From positions 1-64,000 of the forward strand of contig NMRB01000562.1 in NCBI GenBank assembly GCA_002633025.1: DNA of 64,000 nucleotides. Reading direction: 5' to 3'. The stretch comes from Notospermus geniculatus. Taxonomy: Eukaryota; Nemertea; Pilidiophora; Heteronemertea; Lineidae. Both the position numbers and the translations under genes were made by a program. The notes under the pieces were generated by a model. It did not search any database. It had not been told where the DNA came from and was given only the letters and a program-made list of their open reading frames with translations. This document shows, piece after piece, positions 10,601 through 19,136 of this stretch (its first letter is position 1; each line of letters starts with the position of its first letter).

Positions 10601-13582
10601 GAGGATGCTGGCGTCTTCGACCCCGGCGAGGATGTTACCGCCATCGAGGGAGAAGAACGATCGTAGGAGGGTATGGTACCAGAGGAGGCTCAGACTGAAA
10701 ATCAGAAATGAGAGGTTAGATCCATGGGACTGGTCACACCACACCATCAACACGGACGGATGATATAGAACCGGTCTATAAGGAGCCTTGGTAGCCTAGT
10801 GGTTATCATGTCCGCTTAGCGAGCGGCAGGTCCCGGGTTCGAACCCAGCCTGGGCCATGTGGGATTAATCATCCCTGGCTCTTCACGTCTGTCGCATGGG
10901 ACAATAAGCCATGGTGTCTTGTACCTTGTTCCTTTACAAGGGCAAGTAAGGAACCTCATCCAAGTGAGGAACATGAGTAGCATGAGATGGCCTCTTCCAT
11001 ACTTACCAGGGCCAATAATGATATGGCTTCGGCCCTGAGGGAAAAATATTACAAACAAATACTGGTCTAGAAAATTACACTGCCCTGTCGGGCAGAGAGT
11101 CNCGAGTGATCTATCTCCTCCTCCATCTTGGCCATTTCCCCCGCATCTGGCATCGAGTAATTCCGCGTCATTTTTTTTCTCCCACTTCCATTCATCTTCA
11201 TATTCGGTGTTCCGTCCCCTTTTTTAGCGTGTTCGTAAAGTCGACTGATTTCTTTATACGTTTTTTCATATATTTTCCACGCTTTTCTCATTGTCCAGCC
11301 CCCCTTTATAAAACTAGGCACGTCTTGGTTGAGGAATGTTAGGAAGGCTTGGAAATGTAAACAGTCCGCCACGATGATTGTGCGTTGCAGGCGTTCCTCG
11401 AGAGTGAAGACGGGTTTCTGGAAGCAAATAACAAAAGAATAAAGTCTCGCTGGCCAACGCGACCCGATCTAGCAAAAGTAGGCGCAAGTCGCAACCGAGG
11501 GAAGGGTTAACGGCCTTACAATACAATAAATAGCTGTACGTCTCTGCAGGTTGACAATACTGTAAAGCAAGATAATTTCGCGGCTGGAAATGTTCGCGAA
11601 TCAAGAATTATAGACATATTCGCGGCAGGATATTTTCGCGAGTCTCTGCCATTTTTTCAGTTTTTTTTTCACGGTCTATATTTATCACTTGCATGTATTT
11701 ATATTCGCGACAGGAAATTTTCGCGACTCATACACTCTCGCGAAAATTTCCTGCACGCGAAATTTTCCTGCTTTACAGTAGTAGTGGACAGCAGTGACAA
11801 TAGTTGAGTAAACTGATGACCAATGATGATCACCTGTGACAAGCGCCTACTTTTGTTTTGCCAGATCACATCAGACATGTGACATGTGACCCTCCGCTTC
11901 AAAACCAGTGTTGAGTTGCATGGAAAATGAGCACTGCACAAACCTTGGAGCACTGGTCAAAGAAAGTCGTGCCAATCACTAAGTTTTGTATTTCTCACAC
12001 TCTCACCTCAGGTTTTTTGATAGAGAAAGTGTTCTTCACAGAATGTTCTTAGAATCTCACCTCAGATTTTTTGATAGAGAAAGTGTTCTTGACAGAATGT
12101 TCTCAGAATCTCACCTCAGATTTTTTGATAGAGAAAGTGCTTCACAGAATGTTCTTAGAATCTCACCTCAGATTTTTTGATAGAGAAAGTGTTCTTCACA
12201 GAATGAAGGAAGCCAGTATGAATATCACATCGTTTCTCTGTCTCCTGGAGGGATTTCTTGGCCTCTGAGAGCTGTTCTTCTTCAAATGTCATGATTCCTC
12301 GCTGTAGTAGGAAAAACAAGGCAACTTAAAGCTCCTCTATCAGGGCTTTAGTAGGAAAAACAAGGCAACTTAAAGCCCCTCTATCAGGGCTTTAGTAGGA
12401 AAAACAAGGCAACTTAAAGCCCCTCTATCAGGGCTTTAGTAGGAAAAACAAGGCAACTTAAAGCCACTCTATCAGGGCTTTAGTAGGAAAAACAAGGCAA
12501 CTTAAAGCCCCTCTATCAAGGCTTTACATAATGTTGGAGGGCAAAAAAGTGTCACGCTCTTCTCTTCAGAATTTGAAAGAGTATTTTCACTCTTTAAAGG
12601 AGTATTCCATAGTAAAGTAATGGTATTCCAAACTGATAAATCTCAAGAAGTATTTCACCCTTTCAGTTCTGGAATGGAGGAGTATTTTGAGATTTCAAGG
12701 ACTGAGTATTTCAAGCAAATACTCCTCTTATCTTAGGCCCTGCTCTGTATAAACATTGGCGCAGTGGTGATCACTCTTAATTCAGAAACATTTTTTTGGG
12801 ATGATCATCATGAGCTATCTGAATCAAAGATTGACCCAGAGCTGCTGCAATCTCAAAAACTTACCATAAATGTGACAAAACTGTCACCAAAACTGAGCAA
12901 TGGACTGACTTGCCTGAAAAAGAGAAATGAAAAATTTATGATCTGAGATGCGATTTCTGGGCGGGGCCCCTAAAGGATACATCTGGATCCCCTGCTATCA
13001 CTCTTTCTGTTCTTCTTCGCAATCCTGATGGTAATTGTGATGTCACAACTGACCGGGACCACAGCTAGGGCCCACAGCACAAGGAGACTTACTCAGTAAA
13101 GTTACTGCCCATCAAGATCCCCATTTTTAAAAATTTTACATCATGTGCCTTAGCTCTATGATCCTAGGCACAAAAAACCTTTAAAATCTTATCATCACTC
13201 TCACAGCTATCTACTCTCAAAGTTACAATATTTGACAACATTGCAAGTGACATCTTATACATTGTATTGTATACCGATATCACAGGCCTATTCTTGGTAA
13301 CCATAGTAACTGGTATAAACAACACAAAAAGCCTGCAGAATGTCATGGACAGTTTTACAAGCAAAGATTATGTAACACGCACTTGTACTTTCTAAAAAGT
13401 TTCGCGGCATCTTCCATTCCATTATTGAGCAACATGTAAACTCCTTTGGTGGCCAGCTCGGCTTCCTGCTCGGTTGACAATTTGCTGTTGAGAGATGACC
13501 CAGCAGTTGGAGTATCTGCCGCTTCGACTCCATTTGTAGCAGGTTCTGAGGCGTCGATCTCTAAAGTAGCGCATTCAGCCAT
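4621..13582 (-). CDS. TTC39C-like tetratricopeptide repeat protein
   Basis: Coding exons, in transcript order: 13582-13389, 12913-12865, 12301-12167, 11417 to about 11079, 10694-10526, 10288-10140, 9896-9844, 9661-9552, 8985-8862, 8625-8423, 7904-7866 and 4713-4621. The stop is TAA at 4623-4621. All junctions are GT-AG, and phases agree everywhere except between exons 4 and 5. The product is about 550 residues, close to human TTC39C. Recognisable blocks in order are KGVYMLLNNG, MTFEEEQ, IKGGWTMRKAWKIY, SLLWYHTLLRSFF, DQREIQLICLYEIGW, SRWSKSYYAYLTA, KRKNNQIE, EVLYLWNALP and YDFENRLH near the C-terminus. Family members are all-helical TPR proteins of poorly known role; a link to cilia has been proposed. 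The conserved block expected between exons 4 and 5 (about 50 residues) is absent, next to an unknown base at 11102. Tandem repeats flank several exons. Start: first ATG of exon 1. Confidence 0.93.
4770..5025. mobile_element. Foldback MITE, family C copy 1
   Basis: The left end TTAAAGCCACACTGTATTGA pairs with the right end TCAATACAGTGAGGCTTTAA, about 255 bp apart. A second copy is at 20525-20793. It sits in the last intron of the TTC39C-like gene and codes for nothing visible. Confidence 0.85.
5026..5872. other. Intronic stretch without recognised feature
   Basis: Part of the large last intron of the TTC39C-like gene. A few short open frames exist, but none has a plausible exon border or a recognisable product. 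Confidence 0.4.
5873..6125. repeat. Long imperfect palindrome
   Basis: TCAGCGACTGTCCACTGTT near 5875 is mirrored near 6090-6115, and GGTCCTAGAACATCACAAAA is mirrored by TTCTGTGACGTTCTAGGACC. The centre holds two TGACGTCA-like sites. It is probably a foldback element. Confidence 0.65.
6383..6599. mobile_element. MITE, family D copy 1
   Basis: About 215 bp, with ends TTAAAGGGACCGTACAGGC and an inverted GCTGCCTATAGGGTCCCTTT flanked by TTAA. The copy at 9057-9273 aligns over the full length. TTAA at both ends hints at a piggyBac-like or Kolobok-like mobiliser, but copy 2 does not keep it. Confidence 0.85.
6698..6960. repeat. Minisatellite, 27-bp unit
   Basis: About nine to ten copies of a unit containing CATCAGCTGACCATGGTTAC. 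Every unit has a CAGCTG or CTGCTG core. It lies in the last intron of the TTC39C-like gene. The long open frames through it are artefacts of a period divisible by three. Confidence 0.9.
7942..8086. repeat. Minisatellite, 18-bp unit, next to an exon
   Basis: Seven to eight copies of ACATGTACTACATGTCTT, an almost self-complementary unit, begin 38 bp upstream (on the minus strand) of the acceptor of the 39-bp TTC39C exon at 7866-7904. The array therefore occupies the branch-point region of that intron. Confidence 0.9.
8160..8335. mobile_element. MITE with GGGACGGATCCAGGATTT end, copy 1
   Basis: The left end GGGACGGATCCAGGATTT is inverted at the right as CCTTGGATCCGTGCC. G- and C-runs next to the ends and a central TTTTACAGATTTGTTGGCC are shared with the copy at 9284-9432. 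It lies in a TTC39C intron. Confidence 0.8.
8690..8822. mobile_element. Foldback MITE, family A copy 2 (partial)
   Basis: Matches the right half of the 2520-2832 and 19517-19907 copies, including GACCGCCATCTTTGTTGG-type ends. The left half is missing. It lies in a TTC39C intron 40 bp from exon 8862-8985. Confidence 0.75.
9057..9273. mobile_element. MITE, family D copy 2
   Basis: Full-length relative of 6383-6599, with ends TTAAGGGACCCTACAGGCAG and GCTGCCTGGAGGGTCCCTTT. Both copies lie in introns of the same gene. Confidence 0.85.
9284..9432. mobile_element. MITE with GCGGATCCAG end, copy 2
   Basis: Inverted relative to the copy at 8160-8335. GTGCGGATCCAGAACGGGGC at the left faces AATCCTGGAGCCGCCCCTG at the right, and the shared core reads GGCCAACAAATCTGTAAAAT. 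It starts about 10 bp after the family D element. Confidence 0.8.
9779..9866 (-). repeat. Tandem duplication of a TTC39C splice donor
   Basis: Two copies of a 44-bp unit span the end of exon 9896-9844 and the start of its intron. Each contains CTCACAGCGT followed by GTAAGTA. The proximal donor (exon end 9844) keeps the reading frame into exon 9661-9552. The distal donor would add 44 nt and shift the frame. Confidence 0.85.
9955..10125. repeat. Dispersed palindromic repeat, copy 1
   Basis: TGACATTTTGACGGCCAATA and repeated GTGATGTGAC-type motifs resemble 33428-33625. Copies of CAAATGGCCGGCAATGAC face GACGGCCAATATGGTGG. It lies in a TTC39C intron directly before exon 10140-10288. Confidence 0.55.
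10782..11061 (+). mobile_element. tRNA-derived SINE, family 1, with target duplication
   Basis: Full-length copy: box A TAGCCTAGTGG, box B GGTTCGAACCC, body CATCCAAGTGAGGAACATGA, tail ATTACAAACAAATA. It is flanked by near-identical 11-bp direct repeats, CCGGTCTATAA before and CTGGTCTAGAA after. It lies antisense in the TTC39C intron between exons 4 and 5, where a conserved exon is missing. Confidence 0.92.
11558..11780. mobile_element. TA-flanked MITE with CTGTAAAGCA ends
   Basis: TACTGTAAAGCAAGATAATT at the left pairs with AATTTTCCTGCTTTACAGTA at the right. Several TTTCGCG blocks pair inside. TA on both sides fits a mariner-type target. It lies in a TTC39C intron. Confidence 0.85.
12001..12205 (-). 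repeat. Minisatellite copying a TTC39C splice donor four times
   Basis: Four copies with a period of 52-54 bp. The copy at the high-coordinate end is the real 3' end of coding exon 12301-12167, whose intron starts GTGAGATTC. Three further copies inside the intron repeat the last coding bases (ATCAAAAAATCTGAG) and the same GTGAG donor. Reading past the first donor meets TAA after three codons, so the downstream donors would give a truncated product. Confidence 0.9.
12302..12526 (-). repeat. Minisatellite copying a TTC39C acceptor tract five times
   Basis: Five copies with an exact period of 44 bp lie directly upstream (minus strand) of coding exon 12301-12167. Each contains the pyrimidine tract CTTGTTTTTCCTACTA. 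Only the copy touching the exon ends in ACAG; the others read AAAG. The exon is thus squeezed between an acceptor-side and a donor-side array. Confidence 0.9.
12527..12864. other. Intronic stretch without recognised feature
   Basis: Runs of GAGTATT-like words repeat irregularly around 12580-12730. I see no exon or element ends. Confidence 0.4.
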
Positions 13583-13964
13583 GGTTTATGGACAGATGCA
13601 ACCGTCTGAGGCAAATACCATGGATACAGACGTCCTGGATGGAAGTTATTTAAGATTTTGGTGGCGAAAAATGACAAATCGGAGGTGGCTGTCCACCATT
13701 TTGGACAAGTATCTGGGTTGGTAAGAGAACATCAAGGAAATTTGGATATTAAAATTCTATCCTGGCTACATCAGTTATAATATCAAATATTCCTTAAACT
13801 GTTAGTAATCGAGTTGAAATCCTTTGAATAAAGATTATATTGCACCAGTTGACTCTCTTGTGATCCAAATTGAAGATACTCGGGAAATCACAAAGCCTAA
13901 TTTCCATGAGGTTCTCTCAAAAGTGCACCTGCACTGACCCAGTTTTTGACTTCGTCAGGCGGTA

Positions 13965-14395
13965 CTGCAGAAGTGAGGTACCTGAACTGTGAGAAATTTC
14001 TACCTCGTCTCCAGGAGTTATGCCCAACCTCTTTTCCAGGAATGGAGAACAGCGCCGCCAATTGGCCATCTATGGAACTGAAATGTATGGACGATTATTA
14101 CCGCAGGTCGAGTAAACCGAGGTTAAAATGCACGATATCATACCAGGGAGGGGTATCTTTATGCGTGCATGACGACACCCACTTCTTCATGTTTGTTTTG
14201 GCGTACTTCGTCCTCGTTTCACCGAAGAAACGTATTCCTCGACCTCTTATTTTTGGCGGTAATAACTGCCCATACGAGAAAAGCGCCGCCAATTAGCCAT
14301 AAATAGAACCGCGACAAAACAAACACGCATGCTCATAAAGTCCTTCCGTAGTGAGGTACTTCGGTCGTGAGATATTTCTACCCTGTCGCCACCAC
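13965..14395. repeat. Degenerate duplication upstream of the RFX-like gene
   Basis: GTGAGGTAC and GAGAAATTTCTACC near 13974-14010 recur as GTGAGGTAC and GAGATATTTCTACC near 14352-14385. AGCGCCGCCAATTGGCCAT near 14053 recurs near 14283 as AGCGCCGCCAATTAGCCAT. This lies between the divergent TTC39C-like and RFX-like genes and may include promoter sequence of either. Confidence 0.6.
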
Positions 14396-14739
14396 CGTAA
14401 GGTGCTGCCCTCTCTCTAGTATTCTACTAACTATCAAGTACTTGAGCAGTGAGGTAGTTGGATTTATGGCTGCATCCGAGGTTGCTGAAAGCCTGTTCTC
14501 TCAGAATTTATCATTTTAAGACCCCTTAATTGTCAAAAACGGTAATATATTCCTGCCAGTGGTGTAAAGTACAGTATGGATTACTTTATAAGTGAAAAAT
14601 CGGCGTTTAAGTTGGCTCCCGTGCTAATAGTATACGGTCTGTATGCACTAGGCCGGCCTGGGCGACTTTCGTAGTGTGTCAATAGAGGGCGTTCGTGTCT
14701 TCTCTCGTTAGGCCCCTCCAGTTTTTCAGAATTTCTTGA

Positions 14740-16073
14740 ATGGAACTTGAAACAAAAATGAATGGTAGCCAGCAGCAGATGTTAGTTTCTTGGTGAGTAT
14801 CGCTATTAAGCTAAAGCAAGCCCTAGGCCTGCCTAAGAAGGCAGCTAGGCTAGGGCCTGCCGATTTAGGCGGCGCCGGTCGTACTTATAAATAGGCCTAG
14901 GCCTACTGCCCGGTAACTCCCGGTACTAATACTGCCCGGTACCGCCCGGTATTCCTTCTACCATCTCTAGCCATGGTGTGCCATATGTGGTTTTACCTAT
15001 CAACCCACCAGTTGCCGAGAAAAAGATAGCGACCAGAGCCCGGACGCTTGCAGCCTGGCTGGCAGCTATAAATATTTGGCTATCAAGACCTGAAAATACA
15101 TAAGAATTATTTATACGTATTGAAAACATTAATTTATAAGATAAAAACCGGCAACATAGCTACCGGGCAGTAGATTAATTGGCACCGGGCAGTACCAGGA
15201 GTTACCGGGCAGTAATCATGGTAATTAGTATGACCCGCCCTAGGCCTAGGCCTATAGGCCTAGGCCCTAGTATATCTTTCTTGAAATTTGTCAGGAGTTG
15301 GGGTTCTCACTAAACTGGCACGTTCTTTCTCATCTTATTTCAGGCTGCTTGCAGAATTTCGAGAATCACCGGAAAAGGAGGTTGAAGGGAGGGATGTGTA
15401 TGCCAAGTACGTGAATGCATTATCCAATGGAAAGCCTGTTGAGACTGCCCAAGTTTTCTTCAAGAAATTTTGCCGTATTTTTCCAAACATAAGTAAATGG
15501 ACAACCTCGAGAGTTGTTGATGGTGGTCGCCAAACTGTTCATGTCTACAGAGGAATAGCGCACAAAAGGAAGAACCCGCTTTTCGAAGAGGAAAGGACTA
15601 GTGATGAGATTCAGGCCAACATAATTCATTACATCAGCCAAAAATCATGTGGATTTTTAATCGGAAAACCAAATGTTGATGGAAAATTCACATTCTTTCT
15701 GACCACCAACATCACATGTAATGGCAATAATGTTGTGAAAAAAGTGACAGTTGATTTCACCAGCGGCAAAGTTGACGTTTGTATTCGAGGCAAATCGATT
15801 GATCTGAAAAGACTCCAAGTGAGTGACAGGGCTCCAAAAACACTGAATGAAGCGTATAGTCTGGTTCAGGCTGTGAAGAGACTTCGGATTTGTCTGGGAA
15901 AGAATGTGGACAAAAAAACACAGACTCTTCTCACTTCTGCTCTGCAAGAGAAAGTTTTGGTGACAGGCGATGAAAATGTTCGTTCATACGTGCGAGTCAG
16001 ATGCTGTAGAGAAGTGCTTTCATTCGCTGCAGTTGGGGAAAAGTGTGAAGCTTGTCAGAAGCTGAAAACGTGA
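14740..16073 (+). CDS. RFX-type winged-helix domain protein with C-terminal Cys cluster
   Basis: Two exons, 14740-14792 and 15344-16073, joined in phase (TG|G gives Trp). The donor is GTGAGTAT and the acceptor follows TTCTTTCTCATCTTATTTCAG. The product is 260 residues. Residues 18-95 read like an RFX DNA-binding domain: WLLAEF, then VYAKYV, GKPV, a basic-aromatic FFKKFCRIFP, a Thr-rich turn and VYRGIA at the expected spacing. The middle (about 100-210) is unfamiliar. The C-terminus has RCC, then CEACQKL after 14 residues, which could bind a metal. RFX proteins bind X-box DNA and often drive cilium genes; whether this one does is unknown. The typical RFX GTRG-type motif is not conserved, so it is a divergent member or a transposon-derived relative. 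It is divergent to the TTC39C-like gene, about 1.15 kb away. A start upstream in the second exon would need a non-ATG codon and was rejected. Confidence 0.75.
14905..15217. mobile_element. Foldback MITE with TACTGCCCGG ends
   Basis: TACTGCCCGGTAACTCCCGG at the left is inverted as CAGGAGTTACCGGGCAGTA at the right, with extra CCGGGCAGTA copies inside each arm. It fills most of the single intron of the RFX-like gene. Confidence 0.85.
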
Positions 16074-16262
16074 TGGGCCTAGATACAGATCACAACAATC
16101 AAGTGGTAATCATGGCCAAAGTACGATACAACTTTTCATCTCGAAATGACTTGTGTTCAGAATTTCCAACAAAAGTGTTGTTTTCCCAGTTCCTGGGCCA
16201 CCAGTATGATTAATACAGCTCTGGAAAAATTATTAGACCACCTCTGTTGTTTCCACTTATTT

Positions 16263-16512
16263 ATAGTCTGACCCAATCAAGCCGTGGAGCAATGGAATGC
16301 GGAAGATGGAAATGTGACATGTATTTGCCGTTTTAATAATCTACCAAAGCAGTCCGCATGACTGGCGTCAATTATACAAAGGAGCTAATAGGCTGTTCAC
16401 AATCTCACAAGTGAATGGGTGATTAAAACTGCTGTGTGTGGTCAACCACCGCGTTTAGATTCATTACTTCCGCATTCCAAATTGCTCCGCGGGCTGATTG
16501 GGTTAGACTTTA
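16263..16512. mobile_element. Foldback MITE with TAGTCTGACCCAATCA ends
   Basis: About 45-bp inverted ends: TAGTCTGACCCAATCA at the left and TGATTGGGTTAGACTTTA at the right, followed inward by GAATGCGGAAG and CTTCCGCATTC. It is 190 bp after the RFX-like stop codon. Confidence 0.85.
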
Positions 16513-16537
16513 CCACTAAACAGGTCTGTAAATGAAA

Positions 16538-16636
16538 AGTAGGTTGAATAGAAACAAAGACCCAAAAGAAACAAAGCTCCACCAACCAACAATCGTGCTT
16601 TGTTTCTATTTTTCAACCTAAACTTTTCACACGTCC
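16538..16636. repeat. Hairpin of about 100 bp
   Basis: GAAAAGTAGGTTGAATAGAA pairs with TTCTATTTTTCAACCTAAAC, and ACAAAG pairs with CTTTGT further in. The loop is about 45 bp. It is probably a small foldback element. Confidence 0.7.
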
Positions 16637-16744
16637 TTGTTTGCACAGGGTTTCCTTACCTCAGATGTACCGTATACTAGTATGTATACTCGGTAATTGG
16701 GATCCAGCTATTTCACTTCTGGCATGTCTGTAATCTCTACTAGA

Positions 16745-16815
16745 AAGTGCCTGAGGAAGACCCCAGTTGGGGTCGAAAATTTGCAAAATTCAGAGACGAC
16801 TTCTGTTTTATCATT
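16745..16815 (+). mobile_element. Possible retroelement 3' fragment
   Basis: CTGAGGAAGACCCC, then GGTCGAAAATTTGC, then GACTTCTG. The same order of words is found on the minus strand at 35585-35670. Such 'gaagacc...gtcgaaa' stems are common at 3' ends of some invertebrate retroelements, perhaps Penelope-like. The assignment is from memory and weak. Confidence 0.35.
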
Positions 16816-16931
16816 CTGATGATTTGGTGTCGTGGATGAAAAAATTTTAAAGGTCTCACGCTAGACACGGTCTCCGCAATTCAGCGATTATCAATTTTGT
16901 TGTATTGTCTTGCTTTCAGATTTCACCGAAG

Positions 16932-17240
16932 ATGGATGTCACAAACTCACCAGTTGGGTGCATCGAAAATGAGGAAGAGATGAAACAGAAATCGCGATCA
17001 TTTCTCCGGGAGCGTTTTTTACGAGCAGTGACGGGTCTGACTGGAAAAGCCATCGAAGTTTCCATGCACGAAAAAACGACTGTTTATGCAGTGTTTGGGT
17101 CAAGTGACATTGAACTGCAGCAGATTCAAGTAACGGACCTGGCGACGGCTATGGGGAGGATGCCGAATGCTTTGTTACGAACGTCGGATATCTTGTCGTT
17201 CAAAGTTCACTTGGATTCTCCGCCAGTCATGCCAGTGTGA
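16932..17240 (+). CDS. Gemin7, SMN complex component
   Basis: A single coding exon of 102 codons (ATG 16932, TGA 17238-17240). Gemin7 pairs with Gemin6 in an Sm-fold dimer inside the SMN complex, which loads Sm proteins on spliceosomal snRNAs in the cytoplasm. The match rests on a conserved stretch: LRERFLRAV, then MHEKTTVYAVFGSSDIE (human FTLHEGVRVAAHFGATDLD region) and the C-terminal ALLRTSDILSF, aligned without gaps in the Sm-like part. The N-terminus before it is acidic, low in conservation, and shorter than the human one (131 residues in total). A strong acceptor (TTGTCTTGCTTTCAG) ends 12 bases before the ATG, so the gene has at least one upstream non-coding exon that I cannot place. AATAAA at 17724 is a fair polyadenylation signal. 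The 3' untranslated region holds a perfect tandem array. Confidence 0.92.
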   Translation: MDVTNSPVGCIENEEEMKQKSRSFLRERFLRAVTGLTGKAIEVSMHEKTTVYAVFGSSDIELQQIQVTDLATAMGRMPNALLRTSDILSFKVHLDSPPVMPV

Positions 17241-17255
17241 AAGATTTTATGAAAC

Positions 17256-17452
17256 ATTGTGATTATGTAACCATGGTAACTGCTTGAAGTACATTATGGT
17301 GATTATGTAACCATGGTAACTGCTTGAAGTACATTATGGTGATTATGTAACCATGGTAACTGCTTGAAGTACATTATGGTGATTATGTAACCATGGTAAC
17401 TGCTTGAAGTACATTATGGTGATTATGTAACCATGGTAACTGCTTGAAGTAC
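17256..17452 (+). repeat. Perfect 40-bp minisatellite in the Gemin7 3' UTR
   Basis: Five copies start at 17261, 17301, 17341, 17381 and 17421 with no mismatch seen inside the unit (GATTATGTAACCATGGTAAC then TGCTTGAAGTACATTATGGT). The first begins about 16 bases after the Gemin7 stop codon. Perfect identity implies recent expansion. GTAACCATGGTAAC inside each unit is palindromic. Confidence 0.95.
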
Positions 17453-17723
17453 CACAAATTTCCTGCACCATTGTCTGGTGAAGAAAGAATCATCAAATGA
17501 GTTCAGATTCGAGAATGACTCATTATCTGGGGAAGGTGGAGATCGGATCCAGACAGGTCACTTGTGATAATGTTCACGACGTTCGGAGGGATTGTTATAC
17601 CTGGGTAGCAGAAGGAAAAATCATGGAGGCTAATTTTTGCTTGGGGCACTTCCCCTTTAAGATCTGGGTCATTGCACGTGCGAGGGGGTTGCGCTTGGGC
17701 GGATAGGAGGTGGTCATCTGCAG

Positions 17724-17729
17724 AATAAA
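17724..17729 (+). terminator. Polyadenylation signal AATAAA
   Basis: First AATAAA after the Gemin7 stop, about 480 bases downstream. It lies just before the foldback element at 17749. Confidence 0.5.
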
Positions 17730-17748
17730 ATCCATGAATGTCAGACTA

Positions 17749-18072
17749 AGGGCCGATTTCACAAAGGGTCAGTGTTTAAGACTTAGACACGTGTACAAAT
17801 GTACAACTGACCAGGGAACACTGGTAGAAACGTCGTGTTAAAATAAAGTTAGAAAGAGTACTGGTAACCAAAAAGTTTGAGTATTTATTCGAAACCTTTC
17901 TAAAAATGCCATTCAAGCAGTTAGTGACACTAGGGTGTAGGCCTTGGGAAAAATTATAAAGTCAATATTTGTATTTTATTTTTATTCCCTCCCCTCCTAA
18001 ATACGTTTTGGCCTGAAAAATCCGTAATCCAATAAATATAAGTTTTTAAACACCCTTTGTGAAATCGGCCCT
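17749..18072. mobile_element. Foldback MITE with AGGGCCGATTTCACAAAGGG ends
   Basis: Clean inverted ends: AGGGCCGATTTCACAAAGGG at the left and CCCTTTGTGAAATCGGCCCT at the right, 324 bp in all. There is no coding frame. It is the best-preserved pair of terminal inverted repeats in the window. Confidence 0.9.
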
Positions 18073-18357
18073 AAGTGTTTTCACCAGTCATGGAAACAAG
18101 TTCCTCCCTTTGTTTTGCAGACCTAGGTCTGACATATTTGACGGTTATTTTGGGACTTAATAGCGAGTGACATTCAGTGTTCAGCTATTTTGACTGATTT
18201 GATTGTGTCTGACATTTTAAATGTATAAATTTCACCGGAACGTGGCCTGGTGTGGTCAGAATTTGTCTTGAAAAAATCATTTGGAAGACTTTGCAAAATA
18301 AATATTTTTCACATATATCATATATATTTTATATTAGATTACTTTATCTTATTTCAA

Positions 18358-18548
18358 AGAAGTAGGAAGCAGTTTTATGTTATCAGTAAAACATAAAACT
18401 GCTTCCTACTCCTGTGGAAAGGAGAACAAAACTGCTTCCTACTCCTGTGGAAAGGGAACAAAACTGCTTCCTACTCCTGTGGGAAGGGGAACATAAAGAC
18501 TGCTTCCTGCTGCTGAGGATGGAGAACGTAACTGCTTCCTACTGCGGC
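18358..18548. repeat. Palindrome followed by about 32-bp tandem array
   Basis: AGTAGGAAGCAGTTTTATGT pairs with ACATAAAACTGCTTCCTACT. The second arm is then repeated four more times, diverging, as AACTGCTTCCTACTCCTGTG plus a GGAA-rich spacer. Confidence 0.85.
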
Positions 18549-18841
18549 AGTTTTGCGAAACCTCCCTATTCTATTGTGAACTGTGACGAAGGGAGCGAGC
18601 GCTATTCTGAGGATGTCAGAAATGCTGACGCTTTATGAGACTAGGCCTATGCTCAGGCGCGTGTCCAGGATGTCGAGGAGAGAGGTTCCAGGAAAGCCTG
18701 AAGGGGAGCGTGCTGAGGGGGTGTCCCCCTCGCATTGGAAATCTGTAATATCTGCACACCGAAGACGCCATTTCCCAGCATTTCAGCCAACATCTACTTT
18801 CCTCTCCCTCCCTTTTATTTGTGTAAAAGAAATCTTCGATG

Positions 18842-18910
18842 GTCTGCACGAGCGGGGGGGGGGGGAAGTCGGACCCACTGGACCCCCGACACGCCCCCCC
18901 CCGACACGCG
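18842..18910. other. G-run and C-run rich stretch
   Basis: A run of eleven G is followed within 45 bases by runs of seven C. No gene is apparent here. It could form unusual DNA structure and may be a sequencing trouble spot. Confidence 0.5.
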
Positions 18911-19136
18911 GCCGATGCTACCTTCGCACGGCATCCTGTCGAAAAACGAACGGAGGCCTTTGTCACTGTTGCAACAAAACAAAGCTACATTCTGAATATA
19001 ATTCCATTTAATTTTACAAAACAGATGTACCGGTACCGTACATTACATAATGGGTCACAACAAATATAGAGAAGATGCATTTTAACCTTTGAACCTAAAA
19101 AGACTCGGTAGCAAATCGCTCGCATCCTGCACAACA

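Noticed and set aside
10797-10860. tRNA-like sequences in the SINE heads
   Set aside because: Box A and box B are kept, but acceptor and anticodon arms do not pair properly and each is fused to the SINE body. They are not tRNA genes.
15288-15343. Longer N-terminus of the RFX-like protein starting at a TTG
   Set aside because: That stretch is the pyrimidine tract and acceptor of an intron. The ATG exon at 14740 joins in phase and completes the conserved Trp.
18583-19011. 142-codon open frame through the G-run
   Set aside because: It crosses runs of G and C and overlaps open frames in other frames. Low-complexity sequence explains it.
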